A DNA stretch of 64,000 bases from Trichoplax sp. H2 (GCA_003344405.1 NOWV01000053.1:388922-452921), one strand, 5' to 3'. Counted from the stretch's first letter, positions 38,030 through 51,600 are shown. Made by a program: numbers and translations. The notes: generated from the sequence alone by a model not told the origin.

Positions 38030-38220
38030 TCATTGTCCATTGCAACCATTGTAATTACTGTAGTGTTGATCATTGACGTTGCAACGATGGCGAAGTGGAT
38101 ATCAACTTGCATCCAGTCGTCTCGCCATTTGAGGCGAATCGGCTCGCCACTTGGTCAAGAAAGACCAAACATCCTCTTTCAAGGATATCGAAAACAATTC
38201 TTGGTAAATGTAGTATAAAA
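38030..38220 (+). pseudogene. Decayed coding relic, relative of 47819-48022
   Basis: An open frame ending in PNILFQGYRKQFLV resembles ANLLQGYPRRFLV encoded at about 47905-47950, and the DNA shares a TTCAAGGATATC...GATTCTTGGTA-like core. The similarity continues weakly upstream in both. This suggests two copies of one former coding or mobile sequence. The family was not recognised. Confidence 0.35.
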
Positions 38221-39061
38221 TGGACTGATTTCAACCCTAATTGTACTACAGCAAACTCAATCAATCCAAACAGTATCGTAGAGAAGCGATTTGATTTCTA
38301 TTAAAATTATTCTTCTTTTTTTTCTCTCGCTCTTTGTCTCTCCTTCTTGCCGGCGTTCGATTTTTAATCGTATTAAGACAACCTATAGCTTTACTTCTTT
38401 GTAGAGTACGGTGAGACTGAGTCATTTTATATTGCGATAATATGAAATGATCATTTATTCGAGGGCATCTTCATGCCCAATGTTTCAGCAACATGATTGG
38501 CAATATCATGTAATCTCTTCGATAACATAATCATATCTGTTTTACAATTACGATGCCAACATAAACGAATAACGAATACTACGAGAATGATCAACAATCA
38601 ATGTATCAATCGTCCCACTGATGAGCTTAGCACTAAAGTAATTAACAAAGTCTCTGAGCATTTACATACCTCAGACAAAACTGATAATTCTTATCTTACC
38701 CTCCCACCTAGAAGTTTAGTTCCGTTTTTACATCCACCTTATACTCGTATACTGTATGCATTGCACAGACATCTTCACGGTCAAAGCTTGACCGTGACAA
38801 TGTCGTACTTTTACTTTTCAACTACTTTAAATTATTCTTGTCATATTGCCATTCCTTTACTCCTTCCATAGCTGCAGCCAAGTTGGCTAATAATAATTAT
38901 AATTGTTGATTTGATATAACACGTTGATTGCCTATAAAAAAAGAGGAACGAAATGACCGATGGATTGGCAATGCTGTATAGCGATCTCATTATCTCCAAG
39001 ATATCACTATCGTCTACTGTAGTTTTATCATTTCATACTCAAGCAAGTTCCATCTATTGCA
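38221..39061. other. Spacer with one unsupported open frame
   Basis: A 124-codon plus-strand frame at 38497-38871 has no recognised similarity and no splice or promoter support. Otherwise nothing was recognised. Confidence 0.35.
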
Positions 39062-39525
39062 TCAACGCTGTAATGCCATCAACTTAAGCTCATGTTGCTA
39101 TAGGTCCGAAGGCAATTTAACAGTAAGCGAATACTTACTGCTATCGTGAATCCCCATATTCGCGATACTCGACGTTTATTGTCGGTAAAACACAAAATAA
39201 ATGGGTAAATCCCTGCGGTGGACTCAAATGGCGAAATTGCTAGCTGAACACGCAGTCTTATCGGCTATTACTACTTTCAATTCCATGCAGTATCTCATCG
39301 TATGCTCAGGCAGTACATAGGGGAAATACAGTGTACCTACCATAGGCATCCAACGTTGAAAAAATATGTACCACACGGTAAAAATATTAAAATAGGACAT
39401 GGCAAACCCGGCCAAAATGCCTAGCAGCAAATGACACAATGTTGTGCCTAAAGAGCTGTACAAGAACTGAACGATTTACTAGTATCAGTACAGCAGGAAG
39501 AACTTTTCTTTCTACCACTTTTAAA
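39062..39525 (-). pseudogene. Possible frameshifted seven-helix receptor remnant
   Basis: Reading on the minus strand, an LKVVERKVLPAVLILV segment (start near 39523) resembles the intracellular base of helix 6. A hydrophobic frame at 39224-39463 (GILAGFAMSYFNIFTVWYIF) follows in another frame. STAGIYPFILCFTDNKRR, resembling an NPxxY-type helix 7 end, follows in a third, ends at a good donor (39139, gtaagt) and could splice to a short last exon 39062-39097. The frame changes cannot be explained by introns of normal length, so decay is likelier than a working gene. The receptor assignment is tentative. Confidence 0.25.
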
Positions 39526-39875
39526 TTTAGAATTGGAAAGATTTTTCTTGTATGCTAGTTAATTGATGGATGATCAAGCTTTACTAAGCTACTTGTAACG
39601 ATGATTGTTGTAAAAAAAAAACATGGAGTTGAATAATTTTTACGCTGCTGCCGAAATTTTTTCGCTTTCATCTTAAAATCAAAAAATTATCGTAAAGTTG
39701 CTTTCATTTCATCTGTAAGATCTCACGTCTACTCTATAAGTGTCTTTAATGAAATAAATCTGCATAGCAATATTACACGAAACAGCCAATAACAACGCAA
39801 AGCACGTTAAAATTAGCCATGCAAAATCATGCACGGTACAAGTCATGACAGCCAACTTGTATAATCATCATCTAG

Positions 39876-42800
39876 GGTCTGCAACTATCTATGAAATCGA
39901 CTTTAGCGTCAGCAAGTGAAAATTTAATCAATGAATCCCCCTTGAGCCGTATCATGAGAGATGGAAACGAATTGCAATTGGTCATGGATAATCAGCAATA
40001 TAGGTCAGCGATAACCATCTAGACGAGAAGGTTTTCAAATTCTTATAGTATTGAAATGCCAATGCAAACTCAATAATAAAAAGTAGCGTTTGGCTCAGTG
40101 AAATCGACACTAGAAAATGATATTAAATTGCTTTAGGATACGGATGGAATAAAAATTTCAAGTGATTAGATATATAAATTTCTCGTTTATTCTACTATCT
40201 ATTAGTGCATTAATTAAGTAGACCTAAAATCTTCTCGATCAGAGCAATAATAATGATGGTCTTCATACACTTGGCAGCTTTACCCTATGATTCGGTTTAA
40301 GGAATAAAAGTATAGAACTAATTGTATTTCCTTCTTAATTAATTCGATTTGGTTATCACTCGTAGTTTATGTTAACAGTCAAAATTAGAATGGATAAGAT
40401 AATCGTTTAATTAAATCTACTTCATATGTCAATTGAAAGTATTTGAGACTAATTTTGGTCCTTAAAATTGGATTAGATTTCATGCAGCTTGGTTACGGTT
40501 TAGCTGTCAGTGTTCTTCCTGCAGGCAGCATGGCACTAATGCATGTCTCATTGAATCACATACATTGCCTCAAGAATGCAAGCTCGCTTCGGCTGATCTA
40601 GAAGGTATTACTATTCACCAACTTGATACTACATGATATTTAGTAAACATAATTTACTAGGATACATCAAGTTTGCCTTCCTTTTACTACTTAGAGGACG
40701 ATGTTGTATTACGCTGGCAAGGCGAAGATGACCATGTAGGAAGAATATCGCGACAATTTCTACGCGATCACAGCTATTCTAAAGATGCACTCTCTAAAAG
40801 AAATGACCAAAGTAGTGTCAAGACATTTATGGTAATCCTATTTACGCTTACACACGATAGATAGATAGATGTTGCTTACTACTCATTTTATGTTGTAAAT
40901 AAAATGAGGTAATATGCTGTCTTAATTAGGCAGAGCTGCCTCGTATAAAATTTGAAGAAATATACCGTAGTAAAGAGAGCCAACGCAAGTAAGTAGTTAA
41001 CTGTCTAACGCTACAATGACATAACTAGCATACCGAGAAAAACCTTTCGAGGCAACCTCATTTAGATTAGTTCCTATGGATATAGTAATTCTACAGCTTC
41101 TGTATGGAGTATTTTACAAATATTCTAATAATGGAATGCAATGCAAAATAGCCAACCAATGAAAAATAAACTCAACACTTTGTATTAGATTTTTAATGAA
41201 ATTGTTTGAGTACGGTTGCTGTCTAGTCCAAGATACACCTATTAAAGCTGGAGCTATTGAAGAGGTAAAAATTTCTTGTGTCTATCAGTATATCCTACAG
41301 GAAGATTAATCTTGTTCAATTTTGAATCTGATCATGGGTTACAGATGTTAGAACCAATAGCACCAGTGCAGCCGACCATCTATGGAAAGGTAATACTTTA
41401 GTGAAAATAATTTGTAGCAGATACTATTCCATAATGGATATCTAATTAAACTTTAACCCATTTACAAGCAACGGTAAAAATTTCGATACAATTAGCAGCG
41501 AATGTAGTCATACGGTGATATACATATATGAAAGCAGACCTTATTAAATATCCAATTTAACGATACAGATATTTGATCTAATGGCAGTGCCAAACCCTAC
41601 TCATATCGCATATTCAATGGCACCGCTAATCTTTCATATGGACTTACTGTATTATGAATCTCCTCCAGGTATTCAGGCCTTACACTGCATCAGGTAATTA
41701 AGACAATGCTTAATTGCAGATGTTGTAACTGGGCTTGATTATGATAGCGATGTAATGCGACCAAAATATTGCAAAATAACAAGTATTATAATCGTTTAAA
41801 TACAGATTTGATGAATGTGTAACTGGTGGTGAATCTAGGATTCTAGACTCTTTCTTAATTGCTGAAGAGTTTCGAAGAGATTTTCCCGAAGATTTCGAGA
41901 TTCTAACACGCATTCCTGTAGCATTTCAGAGAGTTCATCTTGAAAAGTATGCACAATTAATTCTTTAGTTCTATTTAGGCCGAGTATTCATATCAATTTC
42001 GTAACAAAGATGAATTGTCTTTTGCACAGTGATAATCCAGTTGCTATGGTATATCGAAGACCACATATAGTTTTAAATCACAACCAAGAGGTATCGTTCT
42101 CTAGTGATTTATGTAGGTATTAAATCACTTTGCAATTCTACTTTAGAGAAGTCGATTTTTACGAATTTGTCATGATTTAATATTTTTAAGGCTATTAATA
42201 CCACTTTATATCATTCTATCAAAAATAATATTTTTTTGAATTAAATAGATAATAGCAGTTAACTGGAGTCCAGGGTTTGAAGGCCCTCTCTCAATAGCTG
42301 AAGTAGGAAAATATCGCAAGAGAATTTGTCATGTTATAAATGTGGATGTGAGCGCAAGCTGTAACCATATACAAGCATCCTAACTGATTGCTTTTATAAA
42401 TTAGGAGTACGTTGAGCCGTATTACAGAGCTAGAAGAAAATTTGCTGACATTGTTGAGAATTCCCAATATGAGGTATTACCTATGATTATATTAAGGATG
42501 TAATCGTTAATTAAGTCTTAAAATTCTATACTTGCATGGTAAAAGCATACCAGTGGTATTAGTACTTCCTAATTTCATGAAATACTTTACTTAAGGCTAT
42601 TGTGAGAGCGTTGGCCCAGGGTTAAGTATCCATATATCTTGAGAACAAAAAATTACCATAGCTTCCTTCTTCATTAGCTATCGTGGGCTAGAAAAAAAGA
42701 ATGTTATAATTATTATGACATACCGTAAATAGATAGTAACGTAGGTCCATTAATAAGCACTGCATACCAATTATATCGCTTACTGTACTAACCCGAATCC

Positions 42801-43313
42801 GGTCGGCCTAAAATTCATATTGTATAAGCCTTAGCACAAAGAATACGTACTATTAGAGTAAGACGGGAAATTGATTTGAATTTATTTACAAGACCTTACC
42901 ATCTGAAAAAAAACAAGTAATTATCTTCTTTAAAATTAACACTAGACTAAACCGGAATTCTACTTTATTTTAACTCATGTAGGTAGAACATCGATTACAA
43001 CCTGGTGAAATGTTGATGTTTAATAATAGACGGATGATGCATGCTCGTCGCGAATTTACTTTAAATGGTGGAATAAGACATTTGCAAGTATGTCCTAGAT
43101 TAATTATAAACGTTGTTATAGCTGCTACAAAATAGTATTTGGAATATAATGTACAGGTACTAAAATATTTAGCAAAATTATCTTAACTTTTGACAAATCT
43201 TCTAGGGCATATACTTAAATATGGATGTATTCAGAAGCCAAACTATTATTGCTAATTTATCAGCTGGGATTAACGATATTCTTCCAAGAATTGGAAATCA
43301 ATGCTATTCTTAA
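39876..43313 (+). CDS. Gamma-butyrobetaine / trimethyllysine dioxygenase-like enzyme, copy A
   Basis: Thirteen phase-consistent exons: 39876-40003, 40477-40604, 40695-40831, 40930-40988, 41189-41264, 41345-41389, 41569-41693, 41806-41946, 42030-42090, 42249-42347, 42405-42473, 42983-43087, 43206-43313; 421 residues from the ATG at 39891. It is an Fe(II)/2-oxoglutarate hydroxylase of the BBOX1/TMLHE family of carnitine biosynthesis. The N-terminal domain keeps the zinc ligands C48-x-C50-x2-C53 and H94. The catalytic HxD is H209-M-D211 (FHMDLLYYESPPG), the distal His is H371 (MMHARR) and the 2-oxoglutarate Arg is R383. VTGGES after the HMD exon also matches. The first exon starts at an acceptor (tctag) that copy B shares, so an upstream exon may hold the true start, for example with a targeting sequence. 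Whether the substrate is butyrobetaine, trimethyllysine or another amine cannot be read from the sequence. Confidence 0.92.
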
Positions 43314-45400
43314 GTTGAGATTGCATCTCCTTTGCTTTTGAAATCAGAGTAAAAAAGAAATAAAAATATTCTACTTCATATTTCATCATACCGTTGTGTC
43401 GTGATTGATTTCAGGTTGCAAGATCTAGGAATCATTCGTATACGTATATTATACGTTACATCAAAAGTATACAGTAAGATATAATCTACTATGTCATACT
43501 ATTCAGTTAGATGAGCGGGATTGACCAGTCAAATATATATACAGTGGTTTACACGATGTGACTTTTGCTCACAAATGATTATCTTATTGACCATTAACCA
43601 TAATTGATTAATTTTTTTAATAAAGATTTGGATTCATTTTTACCCAAGAGAGACTAGTAGAGTTACTATTCCTCCTGATGATAAGAGATCATTAGTGTTA
43701 GAGTTTTACTGTGGGCAGATAACGTTAGGCTTATAGCGATGTAGTTTTCCGTAATAATTTAATTATCTCGTTCTAAATTCCATTTGTAACAGTAGTATTA
43801 CAATCAAATCAATCGAATATCTAGAGGTCATGAAACAGTTCATCGGATAAGCACATTACTTTAACTTTAACACTTACAAGATTAGATATCGTCTTATTTA
43901 TGATCGGTGCGGATTAATTGACTAATGATTTATCGTATGTACTGCACTAGAAATTCTATTTTCAGGATCAGGTTATCAATAATTATTAAGGACCAGGTAT
44001 ACTCGTATTCTATTAGCTCTACTTATGGAGAGGTTGCAGCAGTGTATAAGTAATAAATAGCCAACAACTACTATAATTAATGGCACAAACTATGACTATA
44101 TTTCTAGAGATAACCATCAAGTTTTACTGAAAAATACTCATTAACTATTCTTGCAAATTAAGGTGAACTGGCCTAATGCCCCGTGGCTTCACTGATTTTT
44201 TAATGTCATGATTTTACAGGCAATAACCATATCATAATTCTATGTATGGTCCTCCAAAATATCTCTAGAGTCCTATACTTTATTAATAACTAATTAATTA
44301 AAAGTCTCAGCTATCTATTGAATTGTAGTGAAGTATAATAAAGTATATATCTTATTTATTACTGATGCTATTCTATGCATACGATTAATGCTACCTGTTT
44401 ACGATATTCCGTCACCTTATTTAGTGTCTTTTCCTCTGATCATGCTAGAAGTAGGCTACTTCATTCAAATTATTATAAGTCAGTTAAGTATATTAACAAA
44501 TGTAAATAGATTAAAAACTTCTATGATAAGAAAAGTACTGGCACTGATTACGTTAATTATGACCAGATAAGAGAATAAATAAAATAATGGAAAAGATACG
44601 AAACAATTAGATAAGCTATTGAACCAGAGGAAGAAAATCAAGAAGCCGTGGTCATTACTAAATGAAGTTACGTGTCTATACTTAACGTTTTTAAATTGTG
44701 AGAAATAGTATAGAAATGAAGTACAAGGCGATAGCTCCGAGATATTGGCAAACAGATTATGAAAGTGAAATGGTAGCGAACAGATAGAAAGAACGGCAGG
44801 AGAAGATCGTCAAAGTCTGACAAGTGGAATGAGAAATAGTTATAACTAACGAGTATTTACCACTGTACGCAAGTGTAATCAAGCTCTTCAATTCATCACT
44901 ACATTTGTTGGCCTGTCCCTTTCTCGTGTACACTTGAGAGAAAGAGATAGACGAGACCTTAATTATAACACACTTCATAGGAAATTGTATTTCTCAATTA
45001 TTTAGTCAATAATTGGTTAAGATAAGATGCGTTCCACTAGTTATACCTGTACGAAGAGATTGTAACGTTGTTTAAAGTAATGAAATTGTGTATGCTGCCT
45101 CTGAAACTAACAATCATAACAAGAGTTAGTTTAATAACAGCTTGAATGGTCAGATGCCAAGTGTACGATGGCTGATAATGCATAATATGACTAATTCTAT
45201 ATAATTAACATGCTTTTAAAAAAATTGGTATCCTGCTCGTAGATAAGTTATTTTGCCATATTATCGTGGGGGTCTTTGTTGTCTTTATCAGTTTCAATAG
45301 GTATTATGGTCGAATAATATATTACTTCATTAATTCAACTTTGTTGCTTCTCATTTCAATCTATTCCAAAATGCAATGATGAGCCACTCCAATAATGTAG
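43314..45400. other. Spacer between dioxygenase copy A and the 129-bp array
   Basis: AT-rich. Short open frames at 44328-44570 (+) and 44757-44978 (-) have no recognised relatives. The second is followed in frame by a plausible donor (gtaaat near 44860) but no partner exon was found. Confidence 0.4.
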
Positions 45401-45409
45401 TGAGCAGAT

Positions 45410-46110
45410 CTACTGGACGTATAAGTACACAATAGAATGACTTCATCTTACTGTACTCGATTGCTTCTATCTTTAATCTAGTTCAAAAATGCAACGACGA
45501 ATCACTGCCAAATAATAATGAGAATATCTACTGTATGTACATATATATTTCTCGTACGCAGCAGAATGACTTCATTTTACTCTACTCGATTGCTTCTGTT
45601 TTTAATTTAGTTCAAAAATGCAACGACGAATCACTGCCAAATAATAATGAGAATATCTACTGTACGTACGTATATATTTCTCGTACGCAGCAGAATGACT
45701 TCATTTTACTCTACTCGATTGCTTCTGTCTTTAATCTAGTTCAAAAATGCAACGACGAATCACTGCCAAATAATAAAGAGAATATCTACTGTATGTACAT
45801 ATGTATTTCTCGTACGCAGCAGAATGACTTCATTTTACTCTACTCGATTGCTTCTGTCTTTAATCTAGTTCAAAAATGCAACGACGAATCACTGCCAAAT
45901 AATAAAGAGAATATCTACTGTATGTACATATATATTTCTCGTACGCAATAGGATGACTTCATCTTACTCTACTCGATTGCTTCTGTCTTTAATCTAGTTC
46001 AAAAATGCAACGACGAATCACTGCCAAATAATAAAGAGAATATCTACTGTATGTACATATATATTTCTCGTGTGTAGCAGAATGACTTCATTTTACTGTA
46101 CTTAGTTATA
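45410..46110. repeat. 129-bp tandem repeat, about five and a half copies, open in one frame
   Basis: CTCGTACG or its variant recurs at 45551, 45680, 45809, 45938 and 46067, an exact 129-base period. Because 129 is divisible by three, one plus-strand frame stays open for 138 codons (45535-45951) with a 43-residue unit starting ISRTQQNDFILLYSIA. More diverged units flank the core on both sides (about 45340-45410 and 46110-46640). The frame ends at a stop created by one base change in a later unit, and no gene context surrounds it, so translation is doubtful. Confidence 0.93.
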
Positions 46111-46849
46111 CTTTCTTCAGTTTATTTTAAAATACAATGATAAATCACTGTAATGATATCGAGAAGAATTATCTTACGTATGGATTGAGCCGGCTAGAGG
46201 AATAAAAGCTATTAATCTTTACTTAAAGCACTATCGTAGCCGCCTAAAGCCCGAAATTCTCATATTTTTGCTGTTAATTCGGACTTAGCCGGATCAGTAA
46301 TGCAGTATTGTATCCGGTATTATGTTATGCAAAATAGCGCATCAGAATTACTCTTACTTCATTTGAGTTCACTCTGCTGTGTGTGGTTGCTTCTAGACTA
46401 AATCGATACCAAAATGCAATGATGAATCACTCCCAATACAGTGATGACTGATTATTCTATTCCATTCGTGTGTACAAGTAAGCATCAGGATAATCAATGA
46501 TTTTATTTTACTCTACTTGGCTGCTTCTCACTTCAATTTATTGCAACATGCAGTGGCTCTAATATAGTCATAGGTCCAAGTAACTATGAGGAAAATAAAT
46601 GACTTCATTTCATTCTACTGTAGTCACTCGGCTGTTTCTCACTTCAAACCAACGTGCAATCAATTGAAATCGAATGAATATCTGCAAAATCACATACCAG
46701 TGTGCATATTTTGTTTTCACAATCTTGTTCATAAATTAAATTGACTATATTCAGTCATAGTCATATTAAATATCATTATATGGACCCGTAGGCAATGCTT
46801 TTACACACTGATCTTGTCGTTATTTCAAGCGCTTGAAGAAGGATTTGGG

Positions 46850-47000
46850 CAAACAGAAAACGAAATCAACACACCTTACAGTGTACAGTACAGAGCGTAC
46901 AGTACATTGCACAGTGTGCAGTACAGTACTGTACACTGTGTGGAAGGCATGTGGACTGCTAGTAAAATCCACCAGGACCTGCAACTCTCTTCGGACGGAC
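46850..47000. repeat. GC-richer palindromic GTACAGT element (copy 5)
   Basis: From 46876 to 46945 overlapping words such as CAGTGTACAGTACAG and GTACAGTACTGTACACTGTG form a long imperfect palindrome. The GC-richer zone continues to about 48150 and contains the coding relic at 47819. Opposite-strand open frames here follow from the palindromy. Confidence 0.5.
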
Positions 47001-47818
47001 GGACTTTCCATACCCGAGAAGGCCAAAAATGTGGAAAAATAGTAGTTACTCAGTATAGATCTTTCGGGTTTGTTTTCTAAATCACTCGTATTAATGTAAC
47101 TTTGAATAGCATTCATGATCTAAATGGACTGCTTCTAAGCAGAGCTTAGTAGCAGGCAATGGAATACTGCATTCCCTTAATTTAGAAAAATCAGTTGACT
47201 GTCTGTATACTAATAAGGATTGTCTTGTTGAAGTGTTTGACATACTGTTCTGTATGGATCAAAGGAAGCCAAATGTCTGTCCGTCCAAAGGAGGTTCATG
47301 TCGACTTTTTCCAGGTTAAAAGATGGCGTAGACTTTATGGTTTGTGTTCCCATGGGATCAATACTTTGGACATACAGTACTATAAACTACTCCCAAAATA
47401 CAGTACTATAAACTACTAAAGTCATCCATGCTCAAGTAGTGCTTGCTTTAAAGTGTCAAGGATGCAAATCGACTTGAGTAAGCAGTACATCAAGTATGCC
47501 AAAATGTCCAGTCAAAAGCTATTATTTGTATTAAGGACAACGGATAGGATTGATGGAAGCACGGGGGCTTTCGTGGCAAGGCTTGTTCAATTTATGTTCA
47601 GTGTTCACCTTTAACCCTTCTTCCTCCACCTACAGCATACTATTAGGTATGAGCTGGGCTAATCCTTGAGGATCATACCAGACCATACCTAGCTTTCAAG
47701 GCTAGCGAGGGAAATACCCTTGGGACATTTGCCTGCAGCGATTGTGGGCAAAAAGTCGCATGACAAGCTTCGGCTGTTGCCGTGACCATCACTCTTCCAA
47801 TCCGATCCAGGCCTTTCC

Positions 47819-48022
47819 ATGTATTCTACCGCCATGATGAGACGGCTGTTAACTTGGCCCACTTTAAATCGTTGTTGTAGATTGATCACTTCTCTTCAGC
47901 AGAAAGGACACGCTAATCTCCTTCAAGGATATCCAAGGCGATTCTTGGTACGATATTTTGTATTTTGCTTCATTCATCTTGTATTGCTATCGTACGATAC
48001 GATAACGGTGATCAACAGCTAG
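47819..48022 (+). pseudogene. Decayed coding relic, relative of 38030-38220
   Basis: The frame includes RLITSLQQKGHANLLQGYPR and FLVRYF, similar in order and spacing to the frame at 38137-38215. No family was recognised, and both copies are short and surrounded by repeat-like sequence, so a dead mobile or duplicated sequence is the likeliest origin. Confidence 0.35.
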
Positions 48023-48156
48023 ACAAGAGCATGCGATCACCATGGCATCAACTTAATATTGAGTTTACAAATGGCGATGATGATAATCGTATCAACGATT
48101 GTTCATTACAGTTGATCAACGCCATAACATCCAATGGCTGTGATGCCCATCAGTAA

Positions 48157-48666
48157 TCGGTTAGTAGTGATGAAGGATTGGAGTAGAATAAGAATATTTC
48201 AACCATAGTAGGCATGCGATCTACCTATCACGCCAATATGGCAGTCAATCACTAGGAGGATAAACACTTGCTGATCCACTGCGATTTTTCGTTCTACTAT
48301 TCGATCCTGTCTTAAATAAATGTTAACCATAATACGATGATGAATTCAAGAGTACTACAGTATAATATCAATACTTCAACGGACCGTTTAATTTGAGTAT
48401 CGGGCTGATGTAGAATAATCGATTGAAAAATCTCCTTGTTATATCAACAGCTATACTGTACTGTAGTTAACCATAAATGTAATCAAGCCAAATGCAAATT
48501 TAGTCTCCATGATATATGTATATGTTATACTATAATTATGGATAGAAGGGATTCAAGACGTATACACACAAGAAATCGGCAATAGTCATGTTTAAAAATC
48601 ATCTGTAAAAAAAAAACCAAGGAGTTAGTTCTGTAATTCATGACTATTTATTTGCATATTATTTAG
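48157..48666. other. 5' flank of dioxygenase copy B
   Basis: Should contain the promoter and probably the first exon of copy B, because the first conserved exon has no in-frame ATG before its acceptor. No candidate exon was resolved. Confidence 0.35.
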
Positions 48667-51600
48667 AGTCAACAAACGCCCATTAAAGCTGCTTTATCTG
48701 CATCGAGAGAAAGATCTATTGATGAAAATTCAACCAGTATTATCCAAGGCGATGGTAACGAACTATGCTTGGTCATAGAGAACTGTGAATATAGGTCTGC
48801 CAATCGAGTATTCAATTGCTCAAGCTTTACAATCATTTTCTATATTATAACTTGATGGCTTCTTGAGATATAATTTACGATAACGAGGAGAAAAAGACCA
48901 TCATTCATGACAGTTGGACTACTGTACGCGTGATAGAAAGTGATTTTATGTGTACTTGATGACACTTAGACACACGAATACTTGAAAATACTTCTACTAT
49001 ACGATGGCCTAGTGCATTGATGAAGTAGCATAGGATGATTTGAACCGTATTGTGTAAGGATAGAATATGATTCTATACGGTAAATGGAAATGGAATTAGA
49101 AATTTAGTGGATGAACTGATGGCCTAACTCCATAGTCAATACAATGTATTCAATGTATTGTAGTGGTAGTTGATTTGAAAGTTTGAGTTTAATCTCATTA
49201 GTTATAGTATGATACTGATTTAAAATAATCAACTTGGATCAATTCCATCTAGTTGCTGAAAGGTAACAACATGAAATTATAATTAGGTATTTTATCGCAA
49301 AAATGAAACAAACTAGTATGCATACAGTATTGTGAGCTAGTGACGTTAATAATAACGTTGTATGCGGTCTGCGAATTATAATTGTCGTTGTAAATATGGC
49401 TAATAGGTTTCACGCATCTTGGCTACGATTCTCTTGTCATTGCCCTATTTGCAGACAAGAACATAGTAATCAGGGTACTATCGAAACGCGTTCTTTACCT
49501 GAAGAATGCAAGCTAATAGCGTCTAAAATTGAAGGTACTAAGCAATCATTCATCTATTGATATCGCTAAGAGATGGGATATGAAAAGGCCTGTATGGAAG
49601 GAAAACTTATTACATACGTGTATGTGTTACTAGGGCATGAAGTGATAATGCATTGGCAAGGCGAAGAGGAACACGTCGGAAGAATACCCCTCCAATTTTT
49701 ACTTGAACACAATTATTCCAAGCAATCTATTTTAGAGAAAAAACAGCAAACCGCAGTCCCTACATATATGGTACAATTTATCATTAACTTCAATGGCAGA
49801 TCTAAGTAGATTTTTGTATCGCGACATAGATCTATTAAATACTCATATAATCCTGTAGGTGCAAACATATACCATATTCTAATAATCGCTAATTCTAGAA
49901 ATTCGAAATCAATTTACTATATAGACCAAACTATCCCATGTAAAGTATGAGGATATCCTTGGCAGCCACGAAAGTTATCGCCAGTAAGTAATACCTAGCT
50001 AATACAAAAGAGTTTGAGGATTTTCTCAGATTTGGTGTAAAACATACTGTATGTTCAACTTGGGCTATAAGTCTATGCTATTTAGTAATTAGCCCATAAT
50101 TGACAAAATCTTATGCGTTAGATTTTTAATGAAAATCGCTGAAGAAGGTTGCTGTCTTGTCCAAGGCACACCAACTGATGTTGGAAGTGTTGAAAAGGTA
50201 ATTTACCAAGCCTTGCGTGGAAAAGTAATCTATTTTCTGTTCCTTAAAATCAAATTCTGTTATAATACCTAGATTTGTAAACAAATCGCACCAATTCAGC
50301 GAACTATATATGGAACGGTAAATACTATAGTAATAACGTAGACTACTAGAATTATTGTAGTCGGACAAGGTCGCAATATTGAAATAATATTGTTTTAATA
50401 GATACCATATAATTTACTAAATTTATGAAATGCTATTATAGGTTTTCGATGTTGTAGCAACACCTCAACCGATTAATATTGCTTATTCATCAGTGCCTCT
50501 TGGCTATCATATGGATTTAATGTATTATGAATCACCTCCGGGAATACAGGTCCTACATTGTGTCAGGTTATTAAAACGAATGATATACCCAAACTTTGTA
50601 TCTTTTAACAATTACAGATATTTCACACAATTAGAGATTGTAGGCTTAAAAGGCAATCTGTTAATCTTAGGTTTGATGAGTGTGTGACTGGTGGTGAATC
50701 GCTGCTACTGGATTCTTTTTCAGTAGCTGAAGAATTAAGATTACAATCTCCGGAGGATTTTCGTATTCTATCGACTATTCCTGCTACATTTCAGAAAATT
50801 CACTTCGAAAGGTTTGTATCCTTTTGCTTGAATCGTTCTTTTGGCTAAGAATAAATGTTGTATATAGTAATTAAGTGAAATATTTTACATAGAGAATTTC
50901 CAGTATCTATGAGATACCAAAGACCACATATTGTCTTAAATCATGATCAGGAGGTATTTTAAAATTGATAACATTTTTCGAATTAGTCGAAAAATTATTT
51001 ATAAATTTACACCTAGTTTGATTTATTGATATTAGATAGTTATGATATTTTGCTGCTTTAACCAAGACTGCGCAATCTACCAATAGGTGGTCGCGGTAAA
51101 CTGGAGTCCATCATTTGAAGGTCCCCTTTGCGTAGATGAAGTTAGAGAATTTTATGCATTATGTCTTAATCATATGAGAGGAGACTGGTTGTACTGACCT
51201 TATAAACGGTCTGTTATATTTTCACAGAGTTATGTTGATTCGTATTATAAAGCTTATAGAAAATTTTCTAGCATCATCGATAAATCTAACCATGAGGTAC
51301 GATCTAAATATTGCATTGGCTTGTATTTGCAGTATCGGTAATCATAAGATGTCCACAATTAGTATCACAATGAAATATGTACAATATAATGTTAAAGTGA
51401 GTAGATATACGAGTATATCAATTAATTGATTGTCAGAAATTGACATACATGCACAAAATTTATACCAACATACAAGTTGCCGTATGATAATATGACAGAG
51501 AACTGATTTAAAAATATTGCAATGAATGCAATTTTTCTCGACTTATAAAGCATGGATATGAAAGAATTCGTTAAACTTTTACTTAATTTGAATAGCAGCG

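Noticed and set aside
38497-38871. 124-codon plus-strand open frame
   Set aside because: No recognised motif, no exon signals; low-complexity leucine-rich chance translation.
44757-44978. Minus-strand frame with an internal donor
   Set aside because: No partner exon or recognisable domain; kept only as a note in the spacer.
46814-47116. Overlapping frames of 88 and 98 codons on both strands
   Set aside because: Same palindromic cause; no conserved protein signal.
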